NCBI GenBank assembly: GCA_050701635.1
Contig: JBOGDF010000035.1
Coordinates: forward strand, 1 to 23,850
Length of the DNA stretch: 23,850 nucleotides
Direction: 5' to 3'
DNA from: WHSM01 sp050701635
GTDB lineage: Bacteria; Actinomycetota; Actinomycetes; Mycobacteriales; Micromonosporaceae
Positions within the stretch are counted from its first letter, which is position 1, and the number at the start of each line of letters is the position of its first letter. This document shows positions 15,539-21,782 of this stretch, in pieces. The notes beneath the pieces are model-generated. The model was not told where the DNA came from. It did no database searches and saw nothing but the letters and a program-made list of their open reading frames with translations. Made by a program: the position numbers and the translations under genes.

Positions 15539-15576
15539 AAAGCCCCAGGTCGGATGTGGCTCTGACCTGGGGCTTT
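15539..15576. terminator. Bidirectional terminator between int and tRNA-Gly
   Basis: AAAGCCCCAGGTC (15539-15551) and GACCTGGGGCTTT (15564-15576) form a perfect 13-bp stem with a 12-base loop. A or T runs at the stem base suit termination in both directions. It ends int transcription on the plus strand and tRNA-Gly on the minus strand. Confidence 0.8.
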
Positions 15577-15581
15577 ACATC

Positions 15582-15624
15582 GGAGCGGGTGAGGGGAATC
15601 GAACCCCCACTGTCAGCTTGGGAA
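15582..15624. repeat. attR: AICE attachment site, right copy (inside intact tRNA-Gly)
   Basis: Identical over 43 bases to 1825-1867. This copy came with the element and restores the 3' part of the tRNA after integration, from the anticodon loop to the discriminator. Confidence 0.9.
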
Positions 15625-15654
15625 GCTGATGTTCTGCCATTGAACTACACCCGC
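15584..15654 (-). tRNA. tRNA-Gly (anticodon CCC)
   Basis: On the minus strand the acceptor GCGGGTG pairs with CACCCGC, the anticodon stem TCAGC/GCTGA encloses TTCCCAA (anticodon CCC, reading GGG), and the T-arm is GGGGTTCGATTCCCC. The D-arm GTTC...GAAC is short, as in Gly tRNAs. The length is 71 bases, with T as discriminator and no encoded CCA. It is the integration target of the AICE; the element replaced its 3' half with an identical sequence. Confidence 0.93.
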
Positions 15655-15903
15655 GGGCGGCACCCACTGTACCGGATCGTGGGTCGGGCTCGTCACCAAC
15701 CTGGAGTGGCGCGGACACGGCCCGGCGCCGGGTCGGTGATGGGCCGGAGCCGCATCGACGTCACCCGATCGATGGCGTCGCGGCGTACTTAAGACAGACC
15801 TAAGTTCCTGGCGGGTTTTCCCCACTTCCCGGGTTTTCGTTCCCCACCGTACGGTCGCGCATACATGTGGCAATGGCTGCATGTATGGGGAGGAGACAAC
15901 TCG
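15655..15903. other. Intergenic region between tRNA-Gly and the metalloprotease gene
   Basis: It should hold the tRNA-Gly promoter (minus) and the metalloprotease promoter (plus); neither was resolved. ATACATG (15861-15867) and CATGTAT (15880-15886) form a perfect inverted repeat just before the GGGGAGGAG ribosome binding site, a possible operator or leader hairpin. Confidence 0.45.
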
Positions 15904-16851
15904 ATGGGAAACACCAGTCAGCGCCTGCGGCGTCTTGCCGTAGGCACCGGAGCGGCGTGCGCGCTGGCCTTCGCGTTCCTGCCGGCTGTCAGCGGTGTCG
16001 CCACCGCGTCGAGCCCGGGCAACAACACCGAGATCTGCGTCGACACCAGCGCAGCTGAATCCGCCGCCAGGGTCAAGGCGGGCAGCAAGTCAACGGAGCG
16101 CAATCAGATGACCCGCGCCCAGGCCGCGGCGCACGAGGCGGACACGGCGCAGCGGCTGCAGGCCAAGCGCAAGGTCGGCGACAGCGTCACAGCCTCCGCG
16201 GTGACCATCCCGGTGGTCGTACACGTGATCTCGAAGGACACCACGCGGGCCGGCGGCAACATCCCGGACACCATGATCAACGCGCAGATCGACGTACTCA
16301 ACAAGTCGTACGCCGGCACCACCGGCGGCGCGGCGACCGGCTTCAGCTTCCAGCTGGTCAAGACCACCCGTACCGTGAACGCGCAGTGGTACAACCTGTC
16401 CCGCAGCGAGCGCAAGGTGAAGCGCGCCCTACACGAAGGCGGCTACGGCACCCTGAACATGTACCTCGGCGACGCGGGCCAGTACCTCGGCTGGGCCACC
16501 TTCCCGGGCGGCAACCTGACCATGGACGGCGTCGTGGTGCTCAACGAGTCGCTGCCGGGTGGCACCACCACCAACTACAACGGTGGCGACACCGGCACCC
16601 ACGAGGTGGGCCACTGGCTGGGTCTCTACCACACCTTCCAGGGCGGCTGCTCCGGCGGCGACTACGTGGACGACACCGCTCCGGAGTCGTCCCCGGCGTA
16701 CGAGTGCCCGACCGGCCGTGACACCTGCGCGGCAGCGGGCGTGGACCCGATCCACAACTTCATGGACTACACATACGACGACTGCATGTACGAGTTCACC
16801 GCGGGACAGGCGTCCCGGATGCAGGCCCAGTGGGCGGCGTACCGCGCCTAA
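15904..16851 (+). CDS. Secreted M43-like zinc metalloprotease
   Basis: A 315-residue protein. Residues 1-36 form a signal peptide (RLRRLAVGTGAACALAFAFLPAVSGVATAS). A propeptide-like, Gln/Ala-rich helix follows (about 60-95), then the catalytic domain. HEVGHWLGLYH at 233-243 gives the zinc ligands H233, H237 and H243 and the catalytic E234 (HExxHxxGxxH, metzincin type). NFMDYTYDDCMYEFT supplies the Met-turn and the usual M43/pappalysin continuation. Cys pairs near the active site are likely disulfide-bonded outside the cell. The ATG is preceded by GGGGAGGAG with an eight-base gap. It would degrade extracellular proteins. A 17-bp terminator follows immediately, so it is monocistronic. Confidence 0.9.
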   Translation: MGNTSQRLRRLAVGTGAACALAFAFLPAVSGVATASSPGNNTEICVDTSAAESAARVKAGSKSTERNQMTRAQAAAHEADTAQRLQAKRKVGDSVTASAVTIPVVVHVISKDTTRAGGNIPDTMINAQIDVLNKSYAGTTGGAATGFSFQLVKTTRTVNAQWYNLSRSERKVKRALHEGGYGTLNMYLGDAGQYLGWATFPGGNLTMDGVVVLNESLPGGTTTNYNGGDTGTHEVGHWLGLYHTFQGGCSGGDYVDDTAPESSPAYECPTGRDTCAAAGVDPIHNFMDYTYDDCMYEFTAGQASRMQAQWAAYRA

Positions 16852-16866
16852 CTGAGCAGAGCCCGT

Positions 16867-16906
16867 CGACGGCCTGTCACCTTTCGTGGAAGGTGACAGG
16901 CCGTCG
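16867..16906 (+). terminator. Strong terminator after the metalloprotease gene
   Basis: A perfect 17-bp stem (16867-16883 with 16890-16906) with a six-base loop, TCGTGG, lies 15 bases past the stop codon. It is placed to serve the metalloprotease and, from the other side, the convergent PNPOx-like gene. Confidence 0.8.
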
Positions 16907-16931
16907 CGTCTCCCCAGGTGCTCGGAGCGGG

Positions 16932-17396
16932 TCAAGGGTCGCGGACCGTGGGGTCGCGCCAGCTCACGTACTGCGGGGGCCACGCGTCGCGCCGCCGGTA
17001 GTGCGCCAGCATCGCGACCTCCACGGTGAACTCGTAGAGCTGCCAGTCGCCCCTCGGTGAGGCGTGATGCGCCTCCGCCACCCGGCGCCGGCGCCGTGCG
17101 TCGACCACCGGCACCGCCCGCCCGGCGAGGTAACCCTCGTCGTCGGAGTCCTCCGGCGGGTACGCGTGCAGCGCATACCTCCCGTCGCGATCGAGATCGG
17201 ACCGCTTCGGCGAGCGCACCACGAAACAGAACAGCCCCTCGTCGGTCACCACCGGGCTGACGGGGTGCACCCGCGGGCCACCGTCGGGCCGCACCGTCGC
17301 CAGGTAACCGAAGCCAGGCCCGTACTGGTGGAGCAGGTCGTGGATCGCGGCCGCCAGGGTTGGCGCCGCGTCGCAGAAGGCCGGCCAGTGAACCAC
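16932..17396 (-). CDS. Pyridoxamine 5'-phosphate oxidase-like flavin-binding protein, SOS-box controlled
   Basis: A 154-residue protein with the split-barrel fold of the PNPOx-like superfamily: FGYLATVRPDGGPRVHPVSPVVTDEGLFCFVVRSPKRSDLDRDGRYALHAYPPE. The Arg/Ser-rich segment typically contacts FMN or F420 phosphate. Members are flavin- or F420-dependent oxidoreductases; the substrate cannot be told. The GTG start lacks a usable ribosome binding site (GGCGG abuts it), but TAGAAT (17408-17403) lies six bases before it, so the mRNA is probably leaderless. A perfect actinobacterial LexA box overlaps and precedes this -10, implying induction by DNA damage. The gene is convergent with the metalloprotease, sharing its terminator. 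Confidence 0.78.
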   Translation of the reverse strand: MVHWPAFCDAAPTLAAAIHDLLHQYGPGFGYLATVRPDGGPRVHPVSPVVTDEGLFCFVVRSPKRSDLDRDGRYALHAYPPEDSDDEGYLAGRAVPVVDARRRRRVAEAHHASPRGDWQLYEFTVEVAMLAHYRRRDAWPPQYVSWRDPTVRDP

Positions 17397-17407
17397 CCGC
17401 CAATTCT

Positions 17408-17425
17408 ATCGAACATATGTTCGAT
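17408..17425. promoter_or_regulatory. Perfect SOS (LexA) box
   Basis: ATCGAACATATGTTCGAT is an 18-bp perfect palindrome containing TCGAAC-N4-GTTCGA, the actinobacterial LexA-binding consensus. It overlaps the last base of the TAGAAT -10 on the minus strand and ends 12 bases before the PNPOx-like GTG start, where bound LexA would block transcription. No gene starts nearby on the plus strand. Confidence 0.75.
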
Positions 17426-17702
17426 CCGCTATGGCTCTTGTGAGTCAAACCTCTTGGCATGATCCCGAGGTTTGGGTCGACGATCGAACGCTGCGCCAGG
17501 CCTACCTCGACACGTGACGCAGCGTCCCACTAAAGGTCCGGTCAGCGCGACGCGGCACGGGGCTGGGCCTTACGAGACATCCCGTTATCGAGCCGGCCGG
17601 CGACGGCTCCCAGCGCCGCTCCTGTGCCGGTGGAGGTTCACATGTGAGACAGCTCGGGCGGCGCCCGTCGGCGCCCTTGGACATTGGTCGACTGCCTGGC
17701 AG
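17426..17702. other. Intergenic stretch between the SOS box and the HxlR gene
   Basis: No gene supported. AAACCTC (17447-17453) and GAGGTTT (17467-17473) form a 7-bp inverted repeat that could end transcription from the HxlR side. TTGACT on the minus strand (17448-17443) is a possible -35 for the SOS-controlled gene but sits too far from TAGAAT for standard spacing. Confidence 0.35.
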
Positions 17703-18200
17703 CTACGAGGAGTTGGTAGCAGCGAGGTAGGCCGCGTTCAGGCGCTCGCGAACGCTCGGTGATCGCGCTGGGGATCCGGAGCCAAGGTGCGAGCGGCGAA
17801 GCTCGTCCATGAACTCTTGCCAGAGCGCGGGGCCGCCTTGTTCGAGCAGCTCGGCGCGAACGCGCAGCGCGGAGCTCGTGGGCCGGTGGCGAAGTCCCCA
17901 GCTGCCGAGCTGCGCGAACACGGGTACGAGTTGGATCGCGGGTTCGGTCAGGCTGTAGCGCGCCCGCTGGCCGGGTCGCGTGTCCTCGCGGGTGAGCAGT
18001 CCGGACTCGACGAGTCGCTTGAGCCGGTCGGCCAGAATATTTGAGGCGATCCCCTCGATTGAGTTGGCCTGCAGTTCTCGGAAATAGCGGCGGTCTCCGA
18101 AGACGATGTCGCGGAGGACGAGCAGGCTCCAGCGATCGCCGAACACCTCGATGGCGGCGTTGATCGGGCACTCCGACCGCGGCTCATTCGCTTCGCCCAT
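17703..18200 (-). CDS. HxlR-family transcriptional regulator
   Basis: A 165-residue winged-helix regulator. SECPINAAIEVFGDRWSLLVLRDIVFGDRRYFRELQAN with IASNILADRLKRLVESGLLTRE and the wing RARYSLTEPAIQLVPVFAQLGSWG is the HxlR/DUF24 pattern, including the conserved N-terminal Cys (C11) used by some members to sense oxidants or electrophiles. The C-terminal extension (about 115-165) is helical. It is divergent from the MBL-fold hydrolase gene, with 74 bases between the starts that contain two TTGCAA sites, so it probably controls that gene and itself. Confidence 0.9.
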   Translation of the reverse strand: MGEANEPRSECPINAAIEVFGDRWSLLVLRDIVFGDRRYFRELQANSIEGIASNILADRLKRLVESGLLTREDTRPGQRARYSLTEPAIQLVPVFAQLGSWGLRHRPTSSALRVRAELLEQGGPALWQEFMDELRRSHLGSGSPARSPSVRERLNAAYLAATNSS

Positions 18201-18205
18201 AGTGC

Positions 18206-18253
18206 TTGCAATCTACCACCGCTCGGGACTACCGTCTCGACAAGCGGTTGCAA
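18206..18253 (+). promoter_or_regulatory. Predicted promoter/operator between the HxlR and MBL genes
   Basis: TTGCAA (18206-18211) followed after 18 bases by TACCGT (18230-18235) can serve as -35/-10 toward the MBL gene. A second TTGCAA (18248-18253) lies just past the expected start site. The repeated self-complementary TTGCAA is a candidate HxlR operator. Confidence 0.4.
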
Positions 18254-18274
18254 ACCACAAGCGGAAGGAGCCCC

Positions 18275-19111
18275 ATGCTAGAGCAGGTCGCGGAAGGTGT
18301 GCTGATCCACCAGAGCGAGTTACTCCAGAACAACACCGTTGTCGTGCAGGGCAGGGGCGGCGTGTTACTCATAGACCCCGGGATCACAGGCGATGAAATG
18401 GTCTGCCTAGCGAACGACCTTCGTAAGTTGGGCCAGCGCGTCATAGGAGGCTTCTCGACGCATCCTGACTGGGATCACGTGCTCTGGCATGCCGAGCTCG
18501 GCGAAGCGCCTCGTTACGGTACAGGCCGCTGCGCGGCTTATATGCGAGATCTGCTGTCGAACCCGGACTGGAAGACCCGCGCCGCCGAGGGGCTACCGCC
18601 GGAAATCGCCGAGGAAACACCGCTGGACCTGTTCGGCCTCATCACCGGTCTGCCTGCCGAAGCTACGCAGATTCCTTGGGATGGCCCTCAAGTCCGGATT
18701 ATCGAGCATCCGGCTCATGCCCCGGGCCATGCGGCGCTGTTGATCGAAGAACGCGGGGTTCTCGTCGCCGGCGACATGCTCTCTGATGTCTTTATCCCGA
18801 TGCTCGACGACTTCAACAGCACCAATGACCCGATCGAGGACTACCTCGTCGGGCTGCGGCTGCTCGAGGACGTGGCGGACGACGTTGATGTCCTCATCCC
18901 CGGTCACGGGTCCGTCGGCAGAGCTGATCAGGTACGCGCACGGATCAAACAGGATCGAGCGTACGTGCATGCCTTGCGTGACGGCCTTGCACCCGATGAC
19001 CCGCGCATCGGCCCATCGGCAAAGCCCGGCTGGGAGTGGGTAAGCGACATACACGAAGGGCAAGCCCAGAGCCTCGCCCGAAGAAGCGAGCGCGACGGGA
19101 CGCCCGGCTAG
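18275..19111 (+). CDS. MBL-fold metallo-hydrolase
   Basis: A 278-residue protein of the metallo-beta-lactamase fold. The metal motif is THPDWDH at 62-68 (H63-x-D65-x-D67-H68), so the second His of the standard HxHxDH is Asp. Further ligands are in PAHAPGHAALLI, the bridging Asp in LVAGDMLSD, and the final His in LIPGHGSVG. Such enzymes hydrolyse beta-lactams, thioesters, lactones or phosphodiesters; the substrate cannot be read. The ATG at 18275 is selected because GGAAGGAG (18263-18270) precedes it by four bases; the open frame upstream to 18206 overlaps the promoter. Divergent from an HxlR regulator that probably senses a compound this enzyme removes (inference). Confidence 0.88.
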   Translation: MLEQVAEGVLIHQSELLQNNTVVVQGRGGVLLIDPGITGDEMVCLANDLRKLGQRVIGGFSTHPDWDHVLWHAELGEAPRYGTGRCAAYMRDLLSNPDWKTRAAEGLPPEIAEETPLDLFGLITGLPAEATQIPWDGPQVRIIEHPAHAPGHAALLIEERGVLVAGDMLSDVFIPMLDDFNSTNDPIEDYLVGLRLLEDVADDVDVLIPGHGSVGRADQVRARIKQDRAYVHALRDGLAPDDPRIGPSAKPGWEWVSDIHEGQAQSLARRSERDGTPG

Positions 19112-19298
19112 CGATCCACTTGCGGGACTGGCCTGCACGTCGGTCCTGCCAACTTCTTGACGCAAGACACAGCACCGGAAGATTGCTGCGTTGATGCGCG
19201 CTGACCGGCACGAGGTGTCGACCTCGGCAGTGGTGGGGGCGCTGCGACGCGCACACCCTGAGCACGGCTCGCCTCGCGTACGCCACCAACGCCCACGA
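19112..19298. other. Intergenic stretch before the VOC pseudogene
   Basis: No gene, repeat or terminator recognised. The VOC frame stays open back to 19191 but those residues do not match the family. Confidence 0.3.
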
Positions 19299-19870
19299 AT
19301 GTCGGTGCAAGACTGCACAATTCCAGCCAAGACAGAACCCGCCAGCAACGACGATGTACCGGCCGGATACTCACGAGTCGACCCCTGGGTGATCTCATCC
19401 GACACGGACTCAGAGATCACATTCCTGGGACAGGTCTTCGGTGCGACGGAGCGACCGAACTCGCGGATGCTCAACGCCGACGGGACGATCGGCCACGTCG
19501 AGGTCGATCTCGCCGGATCCGTGATCATGATGTTCGACGCCCAGCCCGGCTGGCCGGCGATGCCAGCCCACCTGCGCGCGTACGTCGACGACGTCGACGC
19601 CGCCTTCGACCGTGCCATCGCAGCCGGCGCCTCACCGGTCACCCGCCCCACCACCTCGCATTCGCTGAACGAGTCGCCAGATTCCGCGACCCACAAGGCC
19701 ACCTGTGGTGGGTGCACCAGCGCACCGAGACACTCACCCTCGACGAGATGGGCCGCCGGTTCGCGGACCCCACCTACCAACAAGCAATGACTTACGTCCA
19801 AGAGTCACTGGCCGCCGAATTCACCGCCCGCGCGCAGACCACACAAGATCAAACCGCGCCAGAGGCTTGA
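19299..19870 (+). pseudogene. PhnB-like VOC protein gene with a frameshift
   Basis: The first part (to about 19657) reads GYSRVDPWVISSDTDSEITFLGQVFGATERPN, then ...GHVEVDLAGSVIMMFDAQPGWPAMPAHLRAYVDDVDAAFDRAIAAGASPVT, a typical PhnB/VOC sequence. In that frame the family's C-terminus is lost. It continues in the next frame from 19658 as AFAERVARFRDPQGHLWWVHQRTE followed by TLDEMGRRFADP, matching the family's usual G-RVGRVRDPFGNLWWI end and stopping at 19870. A one-base deletion near 19656-19658 explains the break, unless it is a sequencing error. The start at 19299 is uncertain because no ribosome binding site is visible. Confidence 0.75.
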
Positions 19871-20075
19871 CCCAACACAGCAATCTGTCGACCGGGACCG
19901 GACGTCGTCGGTGAAGGCTCAGGCCGAACAGGCCGCCCGTCGCCTTGTGCGCGAGGGCTTCGGGTAGCCAGCGCTGCCGCTCACTTGTATGCCGTACAGA
20001 CCACGATCAGCACTGACTGCGTTGAGTAGGCGAGAATGTACCTATCGTGTCTGCCTGCACGGAAGGGGCTGCGAA
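19871..20075. other. Intergenic stretch before the membrane protein gene
   Basis: No gene supported. It should hold the promoter of the next gene; no clear -35/-10 pair was identified. GGAAGGGG at its end is the ribosome binding site for the start at 20076. Confidence 0.3.
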
Positions 20076-21035
20076 ATGTCCGACGTCGAGACGAAATCCT
20101 ACCGCTACCTGCGTACGGCGATGGTCGGGTTGCTGGTCAGTCTGGGCGTGGCGGTGTTCTATCAGTCGCTGGTCCAGCAGTCCTTCCTCGCCTCCGTCAG
20201 CGCGTACTACTACACGCCCGCGCAGGCGATCTTCGTCGGCGCGCTGATCGGGCTCGGCGCCTGCATGATCGCCCTGCGCGGCACGCACGAGGTGGAGGAG
20301 GTCTTCCTCAACCTCGGCGGCATGCTCGCCACCGTGGTCGCGATCGTGCCCACCTCGCGCGGTGTGGACTTCCAGTCGGCGGTACGCGCCTGCGAGCAGG
20401 GAGACAGCCCGCTGCTCACCGACCAGGCCTCGGGCAACGTGGACTGTCCGACCGTACGGGCGCTCGCCGACGCGGCTGCGGCGAACATCGAGAACAACAT
20501 GGTCGCGCTGCTGGTCGTCGGCCTGCTCGCACTGCTGGCCGCCGTGTTCTTCGCGCTGCGCGACGGCAGGGGACACTCGGCGGCCTTCTGGTGGGGCTTC
20601 GGCGTGGCCCTCGTGGTGTACGCCGCCGGAGCAGCCTTCTTCTGGCTGGCCAGGGACGCGTTCATCGACACAGCGCACTACATCGCCGCGGTCGGCCTGT
20701 TGCTCTGCATCGTCACCGTCGCCACCGCCAACGCGCTCCGGCGCGAGCACCGCACCAGCGATGGGCCCACCCGGCAGACCATCGACACCTTGGCCCGGTC
20801 ACGGGACCGCTACGCATGGATCGCCCGGATCATGCTCCTGGTGGCCGCGGTCGGCGTCGTGCTGTGGCTCGTCGACGCGATAACCCTGTTCTGGCTTGAG
20901 ATCTCCGTGGCCCTGCTGTTCGCCGTGTTCTGGCTGGTGCAGACGCTCGAACTCAGCCAGGAACCCGAACTGCGGCGCCGGCCATCTGGTCTCGGTATTG
21001 AGCCCCAGCCAGTCACTCACCCGCCGCTTGGGTAG
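20076..21035 (+). CDS. Polytopic membrane protein, unknown function
   Basis: A 319-residue protein with eight predicted transmembrane segments, beginning AMVGLLVSLGVAVFYQ, FVGALIGLGACMIAL, LGGMLATVVAIVP, MVALLVVGLLALLAAVFFAL, AFWWGFGVALVVYAAGAAFFWL, YIAAVGLLLCIVTVATANA, WIARIMLLVAAVGVVLWLV and ISVALLFAVFWLVQTLEL. A roughly 50-residue loop after the third segment has two Cys (ACEQGDSPLL and NVDCPTV) that could form an extracytoplasmic disulfide. No transporter or enzyme signature is recognised. The ATG at 20076 follows GGAAGGGG by seven bases; the longer frame from 19989 has no such support. The dCTP deaminase gene starts nine bases after its stop and may be co-transcribed. Confidence 0.75.
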   Translation: MSDVETKSYRYLRTAMVGLLVSLGVAVFYQSLVQQSFLASVSAYYYTPAQAIFVGALIGLGACMIALRGTHEVEEVFLNLGGMLATVVAIVPTSRGVDFQSAVRACEQGDSPLLTDQASGNVDCPTVRALADAAAANIENNMVALLVVGLLALLAAVFFALRDGRGHSAAFWWGFGVALVVYAAGAAFFWLARDAFIDTAHYIAAVGLLLCIVTVATANALRREHRTSDGPTRQTIDTLARSRDRYAWIARIMLLVAAVGVVLWLVDAITLFWLEISVALLFAVFWLVQTLELSQEPELRRRPSGLGIEPQPVTHPPLG

Positions 21036-21044
21036 CCTGCAACG

Positions 21045-21623
21045 ATGCTGCTTTCGGACCGGGACCTGATCGACCAGATCAAGCAGGGGCGGCTGCAGCT
21101 CGAGCCGTTCGAGCCCACCCTGATCCAGCCGTCGAGCATCGACGTACGGCTGGACCGGTGGTTCCGGGTCTTCAACAACACGAAGTACACCCACATCGAC
21201 CCGTCGGTGCAGCAGGACGAGCTGACGTCGCTGATCGAGGTGGCCGACGACGAGCCGTTCGTACTGCATCCGGGCGAGTTCGTGCTGGCGTCGACGCTGG
21301 AAGTGGTGACGCTGCCGGACGACCTCGCCGGCCGGCTGGAGGGCAAGTCGAGCCTGGGGCGGCTCGGGCTGCTGACGCACTCGACCGCGGGCTTCATCGA
21401 CCCGGGCTTCTCCGGCCACGTCACGCTGGAGCTGTCCAACGTGGCCAACCTGCCGATCACGCTCTGGTCCGGGATGAAGATCGGCCAGCTCTGCATCTTC
21501 CGGCTCTCCTCGCCGGCCGACCACCCGTACGGGTCTTCGGTCTACGGGTCCCGCTACCAGGGTCAGCGCGGCCCGACCCCGAGCCGGTCGTGGCAGAACT
21601 GGCGTACCTGGCCCACCGGCTGA
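21045..21623 (+). CDS. dcd: dCTP deaminase
   Basis: A 192-residue enzyme of the dCTP deaminase/dUTPase family. It has MLLSDRDLIDQIKQGRL at the start, QPSSIDVRLDRWFRVF (29-43), EGKSSLGRLGLL (99-110), HSTAGFIDPGFSGHVTLELSN (112-132, with the likely catalytic E129) and a C-terminal YGSSVYGSRYQGQRGPTPSRSW. It converts dCTP to dUTP; actinobacterial members of this type are often bifunctional and go on to dUMP, making the dTMP precursor in one step. That is family knowledge, not shown here. The length is normal and the gene intact. It follows the membrane protein gene by nine bases. Cytosolic. Confidence 0.95.
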   Translation: MLLSDRDLIDQIKQGRLQLEPFEPTLIQPSSIDVRLDRWFRVFNNTKYTHIDPSVQQDELTSLIEVADDEPFVLHPGEFVLASTLEVVTLPDDLAGRLEGKSSLGRLGLLTHSTAGFIDPGFSGHVTLELSNVANLPITLWSGMKIGQLCIFRLSSPADHPYGSSVYGSRYQGQRGPTPSRSWQNWRTWPTG

Positions 21624-21782
21624 TCCCAACTTGCGCGCCGCCGGGGCGCTTGCGTACCCAATCATGAAACTTTCTGTTGGGTGTACGGAGACAAGCGGCA
21701 GCTATTGACGGACTCCCCAGCGGGGACCAGAGTGTGCCCCAGTTGATGCATGGCATCCCGTACCTCTTCGGGGAGGCGACCG

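Noticed and set aside
16867..16906. A TGTCACC...GGTGACA pair as a third copy of the TGACAC/GTGTCA palindrome
   Set aside because: The arms differ and belong to the 17-bp terminator stem of the metalloprotease gene.
18593..19801. Minus-strand open frame of about 400 codons opposite the MBL and VOC genes
   Set aside because: It lies antisense to two recognisable families and has no family signature of its own.
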